From contig SVTR01000032.1 of assembly GCA_015063685.1 (NCBI GenBank), positions 1 through 41,262 on the forward strand: a stretch of 41,262 bases of DNA. The letters run 5' to 3'. Source of the DNA: Oscillospiraceae bacterium (GTDB lineage: Bacteria; Bacillota; Clostridia; Oscillospirales; CAG-272). How positions within the stretch are numbered: the first letter of the stretch is position 1; every line of letters begins with the position of its first letter. The notes beneath the pieces were generated by a model, which was given only the letters and a program-made list of their open reading frames with translations, made no database searches and was not told where the DNA came from. Below, piece by piece: positions 32,968-40,574 of this stretch. Position numbers and translations under genes: made by a program.

Positions 32968-34470
32968 ATGGAAAAAATTGAATTAACTGAAAATATGCCC
33001 GCTCTCCCCACCGATGAGAAAAAGACGGTGGATGCTACCTCCGAAAACGGCAAGAAGTGGATCCTCCCCGAGTTCAAGGTCTCGGGTGTATTCTCCTCCC
33101 ACATGGTGCTACAGAGAGAAAAACCCATCAAAATTTGGGGCTTTTCGAATGCGCCCCACAGTAAGGTCAGCGGATGCTTTGACGGGGAGACCGTGGTCAG
33201 CGAGGTGGGGGATGACGGCCGTTGGGAGCTGAAATTCTCCCCCCGCCCCTACAACCGCGAGGGTCAGCCTATGGTCATCGCTGATGACCGTGACCATCAA
33301 GTGGTCATGGAGGACATCCTCATCGGTGACGTGTGGCTCATTGGCGGTCAGTCCAACGCCGAGCTAAACCTTGCCCCCTGCATGACCCTTACCCCCAGCA
33401 TGGAGTTCTATGAGGATGAGCCTATCCGCCTCTTTACCCAGACCCAGGCCTTCGTCTATACCAATCAAGACTTCTGCCTGGAGCCGCAGCCGGATGTCAT
33501 CAATCCCGAGTGGTGCTGGAAGCGACCCACCGAGGAAGCCGCCCGCGCCTTCTCGGCCATGGGCTTCTATTTCGCCCGTGAGGTGTCCAAGTACGTGGAC
33601 GCTCCTCTTGGCATGGTCATGATGGCCGCGGGCGGTGCCTGTGTGCGTGAGCTGCTCCCCGAAAATCTGGCCCACGGGGAAGGGTATTTCTTTGGCGCCA
33701 ATGTCCGCGAGGCGGGGTATTACAACACCCTCATTCACCCCTTCTGCGGTCTGCCCTGTAAGGGTATGCTGTTCTTCCAGGGGGAGAGCGAGGGCGGCGA
33801 CCGCAACCTGGCAGAGAAGTATACCTATGAATTGGCACTGCTGGTGGCTGACGAGCGCCGCCGCTTTGGGTGGGAATTCCCATTCTATAATGTTCAGCTT
33901 TCGGACTATCGCGCAGAGGGCGCCCAATTCTTCCCCTGGCACGATATCATCCGTATCAAGCAGTATGAGGCCCTGTCGGTGATCCCCAATTCTACCCTCA
34001 CCGTGGATATGGATCTGGGCTCCCCCGAGGATTGGCCCGATTGGGCACACTCCCCCCGCAAGCTGGAGCTGGCCGAGCGTCTGGCCGCCTTGGCGTTGGC
34101 GCGGGAATATAACGTGAAAAACGAGCGGGAGGTATCCTCTCCCACCCCCGCCGAGGTGTTCCTGTCGGCGGATCAAAGCAAGATCGTTGTGGAATTCACC
34201 AATGTGGGCCAGGGACTCATCGTGTCGGGTCAGGCCCCCGTGGAAAGCCTCGGCAAAGAGGTGGAGGGCTTCTCGGTGGGTGACTATGATCACCGTACCC
34301 CCGCCCGTGCCACCATCACCTCCCGTTGCGCCGTCACCGTAGAGGTGCCCGAGGGCGTGGAGCCGACCCATATCAACTACGCCTACTTCCTCACCGTCAC
34401 CCCCGAGAACGCCAACCTCCGCGGTGGCAATAACCTGCCCGCACCGGCGTTTTCTATTCCATTAGCTTAA
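32968..34470 (+). CDS. Sialate O-acetylesterase-like SGNH hydrolase
   Basis: Likely removes acetyl groups from sialic acids or other glycans. 500 residues. The N-terminal part reads VFSSHMVLQREKPIKIWGFS (residues 41-60), the beta-domain opening of this family; GGQSN at 126-130 has the nucleophile S129; MLFFQGESEGG is the oxyanion-region motif; DWAH at 358-361 gives the Asp and His of the triad. No signal peptide is seen, so it is probably cytoplasmic. The frame is open back to 32773 through the MITE, but conserved sequence begins after 32968. No Shine-Dalgarno lies close to this ATG, so the true start is uncertain: a MITE-encoded N-terminal extension cannot be excluded. Confidence 0.82.
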   Translation: MEKIELTENMPALPTDEKKTVDATSENGKKWILPEFKVSGVFSSHMVLQREKPIKIWGFSNAPHSKVSGCFDGETVVSEVGDDGRWELKFSPRPYNREGQPMVIADDRDHQVVMEDILIGDVWLIGGQSNAELNLAPCMTLTPSMEFYEDEPIRLFTQTQAFVYTNQDFCLEPQPDVINPEWCWKRPTEEAARAFSAMGFYFAREVSKYVDAPLGMVMMAAGGACVRELLPENLAHGEGYFFGANVREAGYYNTLIHPFCGLPCKGMLFFQGESEGGDRNLAEKYTYELALLVADERRRFGWEFPFYNVQLSDYRAEGAQFFPWHDIIRIKQYEALSVIPNSTLTVDMDLGSPEDWPDWAHSPRKLELAERLAALALAREYNVKNEREVSSPTPAEVFLSADQSKIVVEFTNVGQGLIVSGQAPVESLGKEVEGFSVGDYDHRTPARATITSRCAVTVEVPEGVEPTHINYAYFLTVTPENANLRGGNNLPAPAFSIPLA

Positions 34471-34751
34471 TGTCCAAGCAGGAGATCCCGTTGGGTCTGC
34501 ACTTGTTTTGGAAATGTTCCGTTTCCGCCCTCGGAACGCGGTTGTTCAGACTGCGAGGAATATTTCAAAACGGCGTAAATTGAATTTCAATTTGCCGCTA
34601 ACTGTGCACGCCGTTGGGGTCTCCTGTTTTGTTCGCCTCTATGCACAAAAACACAGCGTAAATTTTGTGCGCAATGCCCCTTCCCTTAGACACAAAACCT
34701 TCACACTCCTGTGATAAAATATAACCAAGTATATTGAAAGGACGGTACACT

Positions 34752-37136
34752 ATGGCAAAGGATTCCCGTCTCCGCCGCCTGGGAAAGAGATTATCTCTCA
34801 TGTTCCGTAGCATTGGCGCCGTATTTTATCCCAGAAATATGAAAAACGCCTTCAAAACGGTGCTTTTTTCTGCCAAGGAATACGTCTGCTTTTTCGTGGC
34901 ACTCCTTCTGATCCAGGCCGGATTTATCACCTTCTCCCTTATGACCGATATCAACCTCTCTCATGCGAAGCAAACCATCCGCAGCGAGTATGCCCATCAT
35001 ATTGAGGTGGTGGGGCTTGATCAGGAGCAGAAGGTCAATCTTGAATACACCTTTGATCTGGCGCTGGCCAGAAAAAACCAATATCTCCAATCGGCATCCT
35101 TTTACGAGGAGTCTCCCGGGGTCTACGTTGCTGAGCTTTCCATGCACGACGGAGTGGATTTTTCCGCCGGTCTGCGTCATGTGAAAGGCGAGATGCTCTC
35201 CACCATTTCCCAGGAGGGCTGGGTGGTGCGAACCACACCCTTGTACGGATACGAAGCTGATTACGTGGTCCCCTATACCCTGACCTTTTGGGGAGTTGCC
35301 TTCCTTTGGATGATACTGTCCGTGGCGGTGCTCTGGATTTTGTACCGTGTCCGCGTCAATCATTTTAATTTCGTTTACGGCATCTATATGGCTTGCGGCG
35401 CCGATTTCCCCAAGCTGTACGGTACGGCAGGCGGCGAGCTCATGGCTATCTCCTGCCTGACCCTCCTTCCCTCGATCCTGTTGGGCGGCGGCCTGATCTG
35501 CGGCCTCCATCTGGCTCTTGGTATCACCCCCACCGTCTCGGCTCGCACCGTGGTGGGATTGCTCCTTTTCAATCTCATAGCTGTGCTTCTGGCTGTTTAC
35601 GTGCCTATGCGTCGTATGTCGGTCAAGGCTCCCGTGACCCTGTTGCGCTCCTTGGACAACGGCGGTCTCGTAGCCTCGCCCAGACGCTCCTTCCGTATGT
35701 TCGGGGCAGGATATCCCGTGAAATACGAGCTGTTCGGTATGTGGCGCATGCGGAAATACTATGCGGGGTTGGTACTGTCTGCCGTCCTGTTTGCCTCCCT
35801 CTTTGTGTCGGGATTGTATATTGCCGACCTGGAGGCCTACCACGATACCATTGATCCTTACGAATATACCGTCCGTTACGGTTCTCTGAAGCCAGAGGGC
35901 GCCGTGGAGATGGAAACCGACGAAAACGGCGAGGAGCTTTGGCCCGCGCCCGTGTATACCGACGAGGAGATCTCCTTGATCCTCGGAGATCCGGATATTT
36001 TCCTGGACGGGGTGATGGCGGTCGATGGCGTCAGCTACGTTGACTGGTCCGTCACTACTTCGGGCGGGAGCAAGCTGTCCCATCTGCTGCTCAAGCCGGT
36101 TCAGCTTTCAGGCGGTACAGACAGCCTTGTGACCAGTAACGAGCGAAGCGATGAGGGCTACAAATACGCAATGTATGAGTATGACTACACCGCCTTTGAC
36201 AAGACCTACATTGATATGCTGGTGGAGCATGAGCTTTGCACCTTTGAGGGGGATCCTTACCGTATACTCACCGAGGAGCGTATGGTGATCGTCAGCGAGG
36301 ATACCTTCAACGAAAGGAGCTATCATTTTGCCCCGGGCGATAAGATCCTGGTGGCGGTCTGCGACAAGGAGGGACCGGTGCAGATGACCTTTGACGCCAA
36401 GGATATCCTCCGTCAGCAGATAGAGATGTGCGATTTCCACTACGTAGAGTATACGGTCTGTGCCGTTATGCGCGGAAGAGTTTCGGAGTCCCATATTACC
36501 TTTGGCGTGAACTTTGATGAATATACAGAGCTGGCAGGCACTCTCCCTGTCCGAGATCTTCTGAAGGTTTATATGGAGGACGGCACGGATTTTGCTACGG
36601 TGCAGTCTGCGGAGGGCAAGATCAGACAGGCCATCAGCTATTGCTCCGGCTGGATCGTGGAGCCTACGGGAAATTATTTCAAGACCCATGTGGACGGTAT
36701 GCGACAGGATCAAACCTTAATTCTCACCCTGTCGATCCTGATCCTGGCAGTATCTCCCCTGGTGTGGTTCTTCTCCCAGATCATGTATTACCGCAAGCGT
36801 AGCCGTGAGTTTAACCTGCTCTTTGCCTTAGGAGGTCAAAGAGCGTCCATCGGGAAGCTCCATCGCTTGGCGGGAGGCGTGCTTTCGGGGGTAGCGTTTA
36901 TCATCACCGCTGTTCTCAGTTATATTTGTAATTTTGTCGTTCATCTTCTTCTGAACACCCTGTTGCCGAAATTCGGCATCATCGAAAACGTGCACTATGA
37001 ATTTATCATGTCCTGGCCTGCGCTCCTGTGTTGCCTTTTGACGGCGGTGGTCTGCGGCTTCCTCTCCTGCGAGTGGCCCTATCACCTGTTCAAAAAAGAG
37101 CGGGAGAAGTACCCGGACAGAATCCTTGTGAACTGA
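34752..37136 (+). CDS. FtsX-type ABC transporter permease
   Basis: A 794-residue membrane protein with two FtsX/MacB-type permease parts: one membrane segment near residues 30-55, three more at about 175-300 (TFWGVAFLWMILSVAVLWILY and following), another at about 335-355, then a large outer domain of about 310 residues (360-665) rich in acidic residues, and three or four C-terminal segments. The cytoplasmic motif after the second helix (IYMACGADFPKLYGTAGGE) and the matching LLFALGGQRASIGKLHRLAGG are family hallmarks. Substrate unknown: peptides, lipids or cell-wall regulation are all possible. The ATG at 34752 has GAAAGGA 10 nt upstream. The ATPase gene follows after 18 nt. Confidence 0.88.
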   Translation: MAKDSRLRRLGKRLSLMFRSIGAVFYPRNMKNAFKTVLFSAKEYVCFFVALLLIQAGFITFSLMTDINLSHAKQTIRSEYAHHIEVVGLDQEQKVNLEYTFDLALARKNQYLQSASFYEESPGVYVAELSMHDGVDFSAGLRHVKGEMLSTISQEGWVVRTTPLYGYEADYVVPYTLTFWGVAFLWMILSVAVLWILYRVRVNHFNFVYGIYMACGADFPKLYGTAGGELMAISCLTLLPSILLGGGLICGLHLALGITPTVSARTVVGLLLFNLIAVLLAVYVPMRRMSVKAPVTLLRSLDNGGLVASPRRSFRMFGAGYPVKYELFGMWRMRKYYAGLVLSAVLFASLFVSGLYIADLEAYHDTIDPYEYTVRYGSLKPEGAVEMETDENGEELWPAPVYTDEEISLILGDPDIFLDGVMAVDGVSYVDWSVTTSGGSKLSHLLLKPVQLSGGTDSLVTSNERSDEGYKYAMYEYDYTAFDKTYIDMLVEHELCTFEGDPYRILTEERMVIVSEDTFNERSYHFAPGDKILVAVCDKEGPVQMTFDAKDILRQQIEMCDFHYVEYTVCAVMRGRVSESHITFGVNFDEYTELAGTLPVRDLLKVYMEDGTDFATVQSAEGKIRQAISYCSGWIVEPTGNYFKTHVDGMRQDQTLILTLSILILAVSPLVWFFSQIMYYRKRSREFNLLFALGGQRASIGKLHRLAGGVLSGVAFIITAVLSYICNFVVHLLLNTLLPKFGIIENVHYEFIMSWPALLCCLLTAVVCGFLSCEWPYHLFKKEREKYPDRILVN

Positions 37137-37154
37137 TGAAAGGATAGATTCAAC

Positions 37155-37880
37155 ATGGAAAACAGAATTTTACATAAGTCCCCCGATGAGAAGGGGGAAA
37201 GAGTGATCCTGGACGTGCGTGATCTTGTCAAGCAGTTTGACCAATCCGACGAGGTGATCACCGCCGTCAACCGCGTGACCATGAAGGTATACGAAGGAGA
37301 ATTCGTGGCTATTGTGGGTGCCTCGGGATCGGGTAAAAGTACCCTTTTGCATCTGTTGGCAGGTCTGGACCGTCCCAACGCGGGCAATATCTATATCCGC
37401 GGCCAGGATATTACCGCCATGAGCTCGGATGAGCTGAGCGCCTTCCGCGGAGACCACATCGGCATGGTGTTCCAGAGTCATAATCTGATCCCCCAGTTCA
37501 CCGCTCTGGAGAATATTTTGATCCCCACCATGATGCGGAACAAGAGCGAATTTTCCTACGAGCAAAATCTCCGCAAGCTGGTGTCATCCTTGGGCATCGC
37601 GGACAGACTTCACCATTTGCCCAGCGAGCTGTCCGGCGGTCAACAGCAGCGAGTGGCCATTGCCAGAGCGTTGATCAATCTGCCCCATATCGTATTCGCG
37701 GACGAGCCCACAGGCAACCTGGATCGAACCAACGCCGATGAGGTTCTGGAGCTTTTGCTGGAAACCAAACGGGTCATGACCCAAACCCTCATCATGGTCA
37801 CCCACGATATGTCTATTGCCAATCGCGCCGACCGCATTTTCACCATGGATGACGGACGTCTGACCTTGACCAAGCGCTGA
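37155..37880 (+). CDS. ABC transporter ATP-binding protein (MacB/LolD type)
   Basis: Energises the FtsX-type permease encoded just upstream. The 241-residue protein has Walker A GASGSGKST near residue 54, Q-loop MVFQSHNLIPQFTALENI, signature LSGGQQQRVAIARAL near residue 156, Walker B IVFADEPTGNLD and the switch His in MVTHDMS. GNLD after Walker B is typical of the MacB/LolD/FtsE subfamily. GAAAGGA lies 10 nt before the ATG. No two-component system is adjacent, unlike many BceAB-type bacitracin exporters. A terminator follows the stop. Confidence 0.95.
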   Translation: MENRILHKSPDEKGERVILDVRDLVKQFDQSDEVITAVNRVTMKVYEGEFVAIVGASGSGKSTLLHLLAGLDRPNAGNIYIRGQDITAMSSDELSAFRGDHIGMVFQSHNLIPQFTALENILIPTMMRNKSEFSYEQNLRKLVSSLGIADRLHHLPSELSGGQQQRVAIARALINLPHIVFADEPTGNLDRTNADEVLELLLETKRVMTQTLIMVTHDMSIANRADRIFTMDDGRLTLTKR

Positions 37881-37902
37881 TCCATCATGAGACTAAGCAG
37901 GG

Positions 37903-37928
37903 AAGCACCTCTTTTGAGGTGCTTTCTT
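37903..37928 (+). terminator. Terminator after the ABC transporter operon
   Basis: A perfect 9-bp stem AAGCACCTC / GAGGTGCTT with a TTTT loop, followed by TCTT. It separates the operon from the tRNA promoter. Confidence 0.8.
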
Positions 37929-37967
37929 CGCCGTGAATTTCCTCGTAAATAAAAATCAAAAAAACTA

Positions 37968-37996
37968 TTGACAAATTCTTCGTATTATGGTATAAT
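37968..37996 (+). promoter_or_regulatory. Consensus promoter of tRNA-Lys
   Basis: A full consensus TTGACA at 37968-37973, a 17-bp spacer and TATAAT at 37991-37996. The start would be near 38003, 17 nt before the mature tRNA. Confidence 0.92.
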
Positions 37997-38019
37997 ACCG
38001 AAATGTACGGATCAAATAT

Positions 38020-38095
38020 GACCCATTAGCTCAGATGGCAGAGCACATGACTTTTAATCATGGTGTCCGGAGTTCGACTCTCCGATGGGTCACCA
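38020..38095 (+). tRNA. tRNA-Lys (UUU)
   Basis: Acceptor stem GACCCAT/ATGGGTC (38020-38026, 38085-38091) pairs perfectly; the D-arm has GCTC/GAGC, the anticodon stem CATGA/TCATG with loop CTTTTAA gives anticodon UUU, the variable loop is GTGTC, and the T-arm CGGAG/CTCCG has loop TTCGACT. CCA is encoded (38093-38095). Length 76 including CCA. It reads lysine AAA/AAG. It has its own consensus promoter and terminator and is a single-gene unit. Its 3' end is repeated at 38229. Confidence 0.98.
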
Positions 38096-38134
38096 AAGCA
38101 AAAGAAGCACCAAAGCAGGTGCTTCTTTTGCTTT
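38096..38134 (+). terminator. Terminator of tRNA-Lys
   Basis: A long perfect stem of about 17 bp (AAAGCAAAAGAAGCACC and its complement) with a 6-nt loop. The 3' arm carries CTTCTTTTGCTTT, so the hairpin itself supplies the T-rich end. Confidence 0.85.
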
Positions 38135-38228
38135 GTCGATCTATTGGCCGATAAGAACTCCTTCAAGCTGTTAGGGAAGAAAAAGAATGGAGCGAAAGGG
38201 ACAGCTTGAGCCGAGCTGTGCGAGGCGG

Positions 38229-38252
38229 TCGACTCTCCGATGGGTCACCAAA
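38229..38252 (+). repeat. Duplicate of the tRNA-Lys 3' end (possible att site)
   Basis: 24 bases identical to 38074-38097, covering the 3' half of the T-arm, the acceptor strand, CCA and the next two bases. The rest of the tRNA is not repeated upstream. Such a 3'-end duplication is the usual mark of site-specific integration into a tRNA gene. The 131 bp between the two copies, apart from the tRNA terminator, contain no recognisable gene. Confidence 0.85.
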
Positions 38253-38255
38253 CGT

Positions 38256-38305
38256 AACAAATCCGAACTATTTCGTAAATCGAAATTGGTTCGGATTTGT
38301 TTTTT
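38256..38305 (+). terminator. Terminator after the tRNA 3'-end duplicate
   Basis: A stem AACAAATCCGAAC / GTTCGGATTTGTT with an inner ATTTCG/CGAAAT hairpin, followed by a T run to 38305. It looks like a former tRNA terminator, which would fit the duplicate being the original 3' end of the tRNA locus. Confidence 0.8.
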
Positions 38306-38343
38306 ACTATAATTATTCTTTATGAGTTTAATATTTGTATGGG

Positions 38344-38380
38344 CAAAAGGTGGCAGAGGTTCTGCCACCTTTTGTTTTTA
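38344..38380 (+). terminator. Third terminator-like hairpin downstream of tRNA-Lys
   Basis: A perfect 14-bp stem CAAAAGGTGGCAGA / TCTGCCACCTTTTG with a 3-nt loop, followed by TTTTTA. The gap 38381-38504 is AT-rich with no convincing gene; a short start-like frame near 38464 ends after about 15 codons. Confidence 0.8.
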
Positions 38381-38504
38381 CATCATGCATAAATCCACTT
38401 GTTACGCACTTCTGAAAATTCCGTTAAATCGCCACTCAATGCTTTCCAAGGAAGCAAATTGTCATGAATATCTTTATTACTCCCAAATATCTTGTACATG
38501 ATAT

Positions 38505-39149
38505 ATGCTAATAAGTTTGATGTTGCTCGCAAGCGCAAACATTGGTTACTGCAGCCGATCCTCGGTCTGGCAGTTTTTGTGGATCCATTTCAAGGGCTAC
38601 GGATGTCGCGAATTTTTTCGCAGCGTATGCGCTGACGGTCTTTTTTTCCTGCATCCCGAAAATCCAGAGCCGATCTACAGTCTCTACAAACGTTTGATCC
38701 CCCTCTTGAGCACACACACCCTTGCGAATGATCTGCATACATCAGAGCTTTTGGGAACTTTTCTTCATACGATTGCCCGCTATCAATTATGGGACGAAGA
38801 AAAAAGGATCCCTGCCGCCATTGAGCAAACCATTGCGTTTATTCACGAAAACTACCATGGAAATCTCTCCGTCGAGCAGCTTGCCGAAAGAGAAAACTAC
38901 AGCGTTTATCACTTTACTAAGCTCTTAAAAAAATATACGGGCCAATCCCCCTATCAATATATTTTGTCCACAAGGCTTCGCCACGCCCAGCAAATGCTCC
39001 TTTCAACCGACTACACCATTGAGGAAGTGAGCCGATTCAACAATTTTTCAAGCTGTAGCCGCTTCATTTCGATCTTCACCAAGGCTTTTGGTATGCCCCC
39101 CCTCCGGTACCGTCAGAATTCTGCTTTCAAGAGTCATTCAAAGCGGTGA
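38505..39149 (+). pseudogene. AraC-family regulator, apparently 5'-truncated
   Basis: 214 codons remain. The C-terminal 100 residues are a complete AraC DNA-binding domain with two HTH motifs (LSVEQLAERENYSVYHFTKLLKKYTG and YTIEEVSRFNNFSSCSRFISIFTKAFG, near residues 110-200). The start falls inside the sensor domain: VWQFLWIHFKG near residue 21 normally lies about 80 residues into the cupin-type effector domain. Upstream DNA encodes no recognisable cupin part, and no Shine-Dalgarno precedes the ATG. So the gene has lost roughly its first quarter, or the missing part is shifted out of frame and decayed. The intact DNA-binding half could still be expressed from an internal start. It sits just beyond the tRNA-Lys duplication. 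Confidence 0.65.
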
Positions 39150-39284
39150 TCTGTCACTCGTTACAGGACTCCTGTTTTTCATTGGCAGTGAGAGCTATGC
39201 TACATCGAACACGGTCAAAGACGAAAAATCGGGATGATTTTATATTTATATTCGCGTACTCTCCGTGCTCCTGTTTTTTCTACC

Positions 39285-39313
39285 TTTACAAAAACCGATT
39301 TTTATGCTATAAT
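39285..39313 (+). promoter_or_regulatory. Sigma-A promoter of alpha/beta hydrolase gene
   Basis: TTTACA at 39285-39290, a 17-bp spacer and TATAAT at 39308-39313. The start near 39320 leaves a leader of about 26 nt with GGAG upstream of the ATG. Confidence 0.82.
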
Positions 39314-39345
39314 AAAAAAGTCAAAATTATGATGGAGCAAGTTTT

Positions 39346-40062
39346 ATGAAGTACATAAACAAAGAAAATTTATACGATTATGCTTTTTTGAACCAAGATA
39401 CTCTCGTATCTCCTCTTCGTGCTATATGCGTTTGCTTTCACGGATACACCGATGCGACTATGTATCAAGAAAGCCCTAAAATCGCCAAAATTTTAGGAGA
39501 AGCGGGAATTGCCTGGGTGTTTCCTTACTATAGCGTCTGGGCGTGGATGAGTAAAAGCTCGAGCGAATTTAATGAGCAGGTGATTGATGCGGTTTACGAA
39601 AGACTCGGAGCTGATGAAACGGTTCCGCTTATCGTAAGCGGAGGAAGCATGGGGGGACTTACCGCTCTGAATTATCTTGTGTACGGAAAAAGAAATGCTG
39701 TAGGTTGCGCTGTAAACTGTGCCGTTACGGATATGAAAAGAGTTTTTTCAGACATACCGGATTTCAGACGCGCGATACTTTCGGCTCATATCGAAGAGGA
39801 TGAAGATCTTTTATCTGTTATGAAACGGTATTCACCGGTAGATTTTTATAAGCTTATGCCGAAAATTCCGTATTATTTCGTTTATGGCGAAAGCGATGCT
39901 TACTTCACCCAAAATCATATGCCGCCACTGATCGAGAGAATGAAAAAAGAGAAGTTTTCCTATAAGCTTCGTATCGAGGAAGGAATGAATCACTGCGATA
40001 TCGAAAGCCATCCGGATGCGTTTACGGAATACTGCAAATTCATAGTAGATTTAATAAAGTAA
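39346..40062 (+). CDS. Alpha/beta hydrolase (esterase/peptidase-like)
   Basis: A 238-residue soluble hydrolase. The oxyanion-hole segment is CVCFHGYTD near residue 28; the nucleophile elbow SGGSMGG near residue 98 holds the catalytic Ser; VYGESDAYF supplies the Asp and GMNHCD the His. The layout resembles prolyl-oligopeptidase-like or acetyl-esterase hydrolases; the substrate cannot be told. Its codons are visibly more A/T-ending (AAA, GAA, TTT, ATA) than in the window's housekeeping genes, pointing to a different origin. It has its own promoter and GGAG ribosome site, and no partner gene. Confidence 0.85.
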   Translation: MKYINKENLYDYAFLNQDTLVSPLRAICVCFHGYTDATMYQESPKIAKILGEAGIAWVFPYYSVWAWMSKSSSEFNEQVIDAVYERLGADETVPLIVSGGSMGGLTALNYLVYGKRNAVGCAVNCAVTDMKRVFSDIPDFRRAILSAHIEEDEDLLSVMKRYSPVDFYKLMPKIPYYFVYGESDAYFTQNHMPPLIERMKKEKFSYKLRIEEGMNHCDIESHPDAFTEYCKFIVDLIK

Positions 40063-40116
40063 AAGCATATGGTTGATGTTTTCATTGACGATGAACATAC
40101 CATTGTATATACATAA

Positions 40117-40171
40117 GGGAGCCTCTGAATATTCTGCGCACAGCGAATCGGCAGAATATTCAGAGGCTCCC
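40117..40171 (+). repeat. Perfect 21-bp inverted repeat (palindromic element)
   Basis: Arms 40117-40137 and 40151-40171 are perfect complements starting GGGAGCCTCTGAATATTC, with a 13-nt loop. No T tract follows on either strand, so it is a poor terminator. The end GGGAGCCTCTGAATA resembles in style the family B end GGGCATCTCTAAATA and may be a short non-autonomous element. Confidence 0.7.
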
Positions 40172-40224
40172 ATTAGTTAACTGTTATTACAAAAGTAAAA
40201 GAGTTATGCGTATATGCGCTTCGC

Positions 40225-40574
40225 TTATTGATCAGGTTTAATCAGCAGAATCACCGCATAGGGCTGCTCGGGTACCGTCACGGTAATTCCATGCTCCATA
40301 AGATCTGCGCCCTTCGCCGTCACATCCACGAGCCCATCAAAGTCCGTAATATGATACTGCTTCTCGGGGTCAAGACCCTTGAGGCAAATCGTATTGGTCA
40401 GCTTGGAGGATGTCTCCTGGCAAGCGATGGAGGCGAAGCCCTCGTCCAGCTCTGGATCAAAGAACATCCGTCCGTCCCAGCGGTCGGCGTTAGCCGTCCA
40501 CTCTGTGAGGGTGTAGTAATTGCCATAGAAGTACTTGCGGTTGATAATGCGGCTCTGGAGCCGGCTTCCTTCGG
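40225..40574 (-). pseudogene. C-terminal remnant of an alpha-galactosidase-like (GH36) enzyme
   Basis: The minus-strand frame is open from near 40600 to the stop at 40225 and reads like the last 110 residues of a clostridial GH36 alpha-galactosidase: INRKYFYGNYYTLTEW, then RWDGRMFFDPELDEGFAS, ICLKGLDPEKQYHITDFDG, and a beta-sandwich tail ending PYAVILLIKPDQ. The catalytic barrel is missing. The remnant begins where the upstream AraC gene ends, in a different frame, so a deletion probably removed the body of the gene. No start with a ribosome site is seen; ATG at 40467 is internal. A different GH family cannot be excluded. Confidence 0.6.

Noticed and set aside
34508..34714. A 68-codon frame between the esterase and ABC permease genes
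   Set aside because: No ribosome site and no protein-like pattern; the gap 34471-34751 shows no convincing feature apart from the permease ribosome site.
38171..38368. A 65-codon minus-strand frame across the tRNA duplicate
   Set aside because: It spans the tRNA 3'-end repeat and a terminator hairpin, so it is not a plausible gene.
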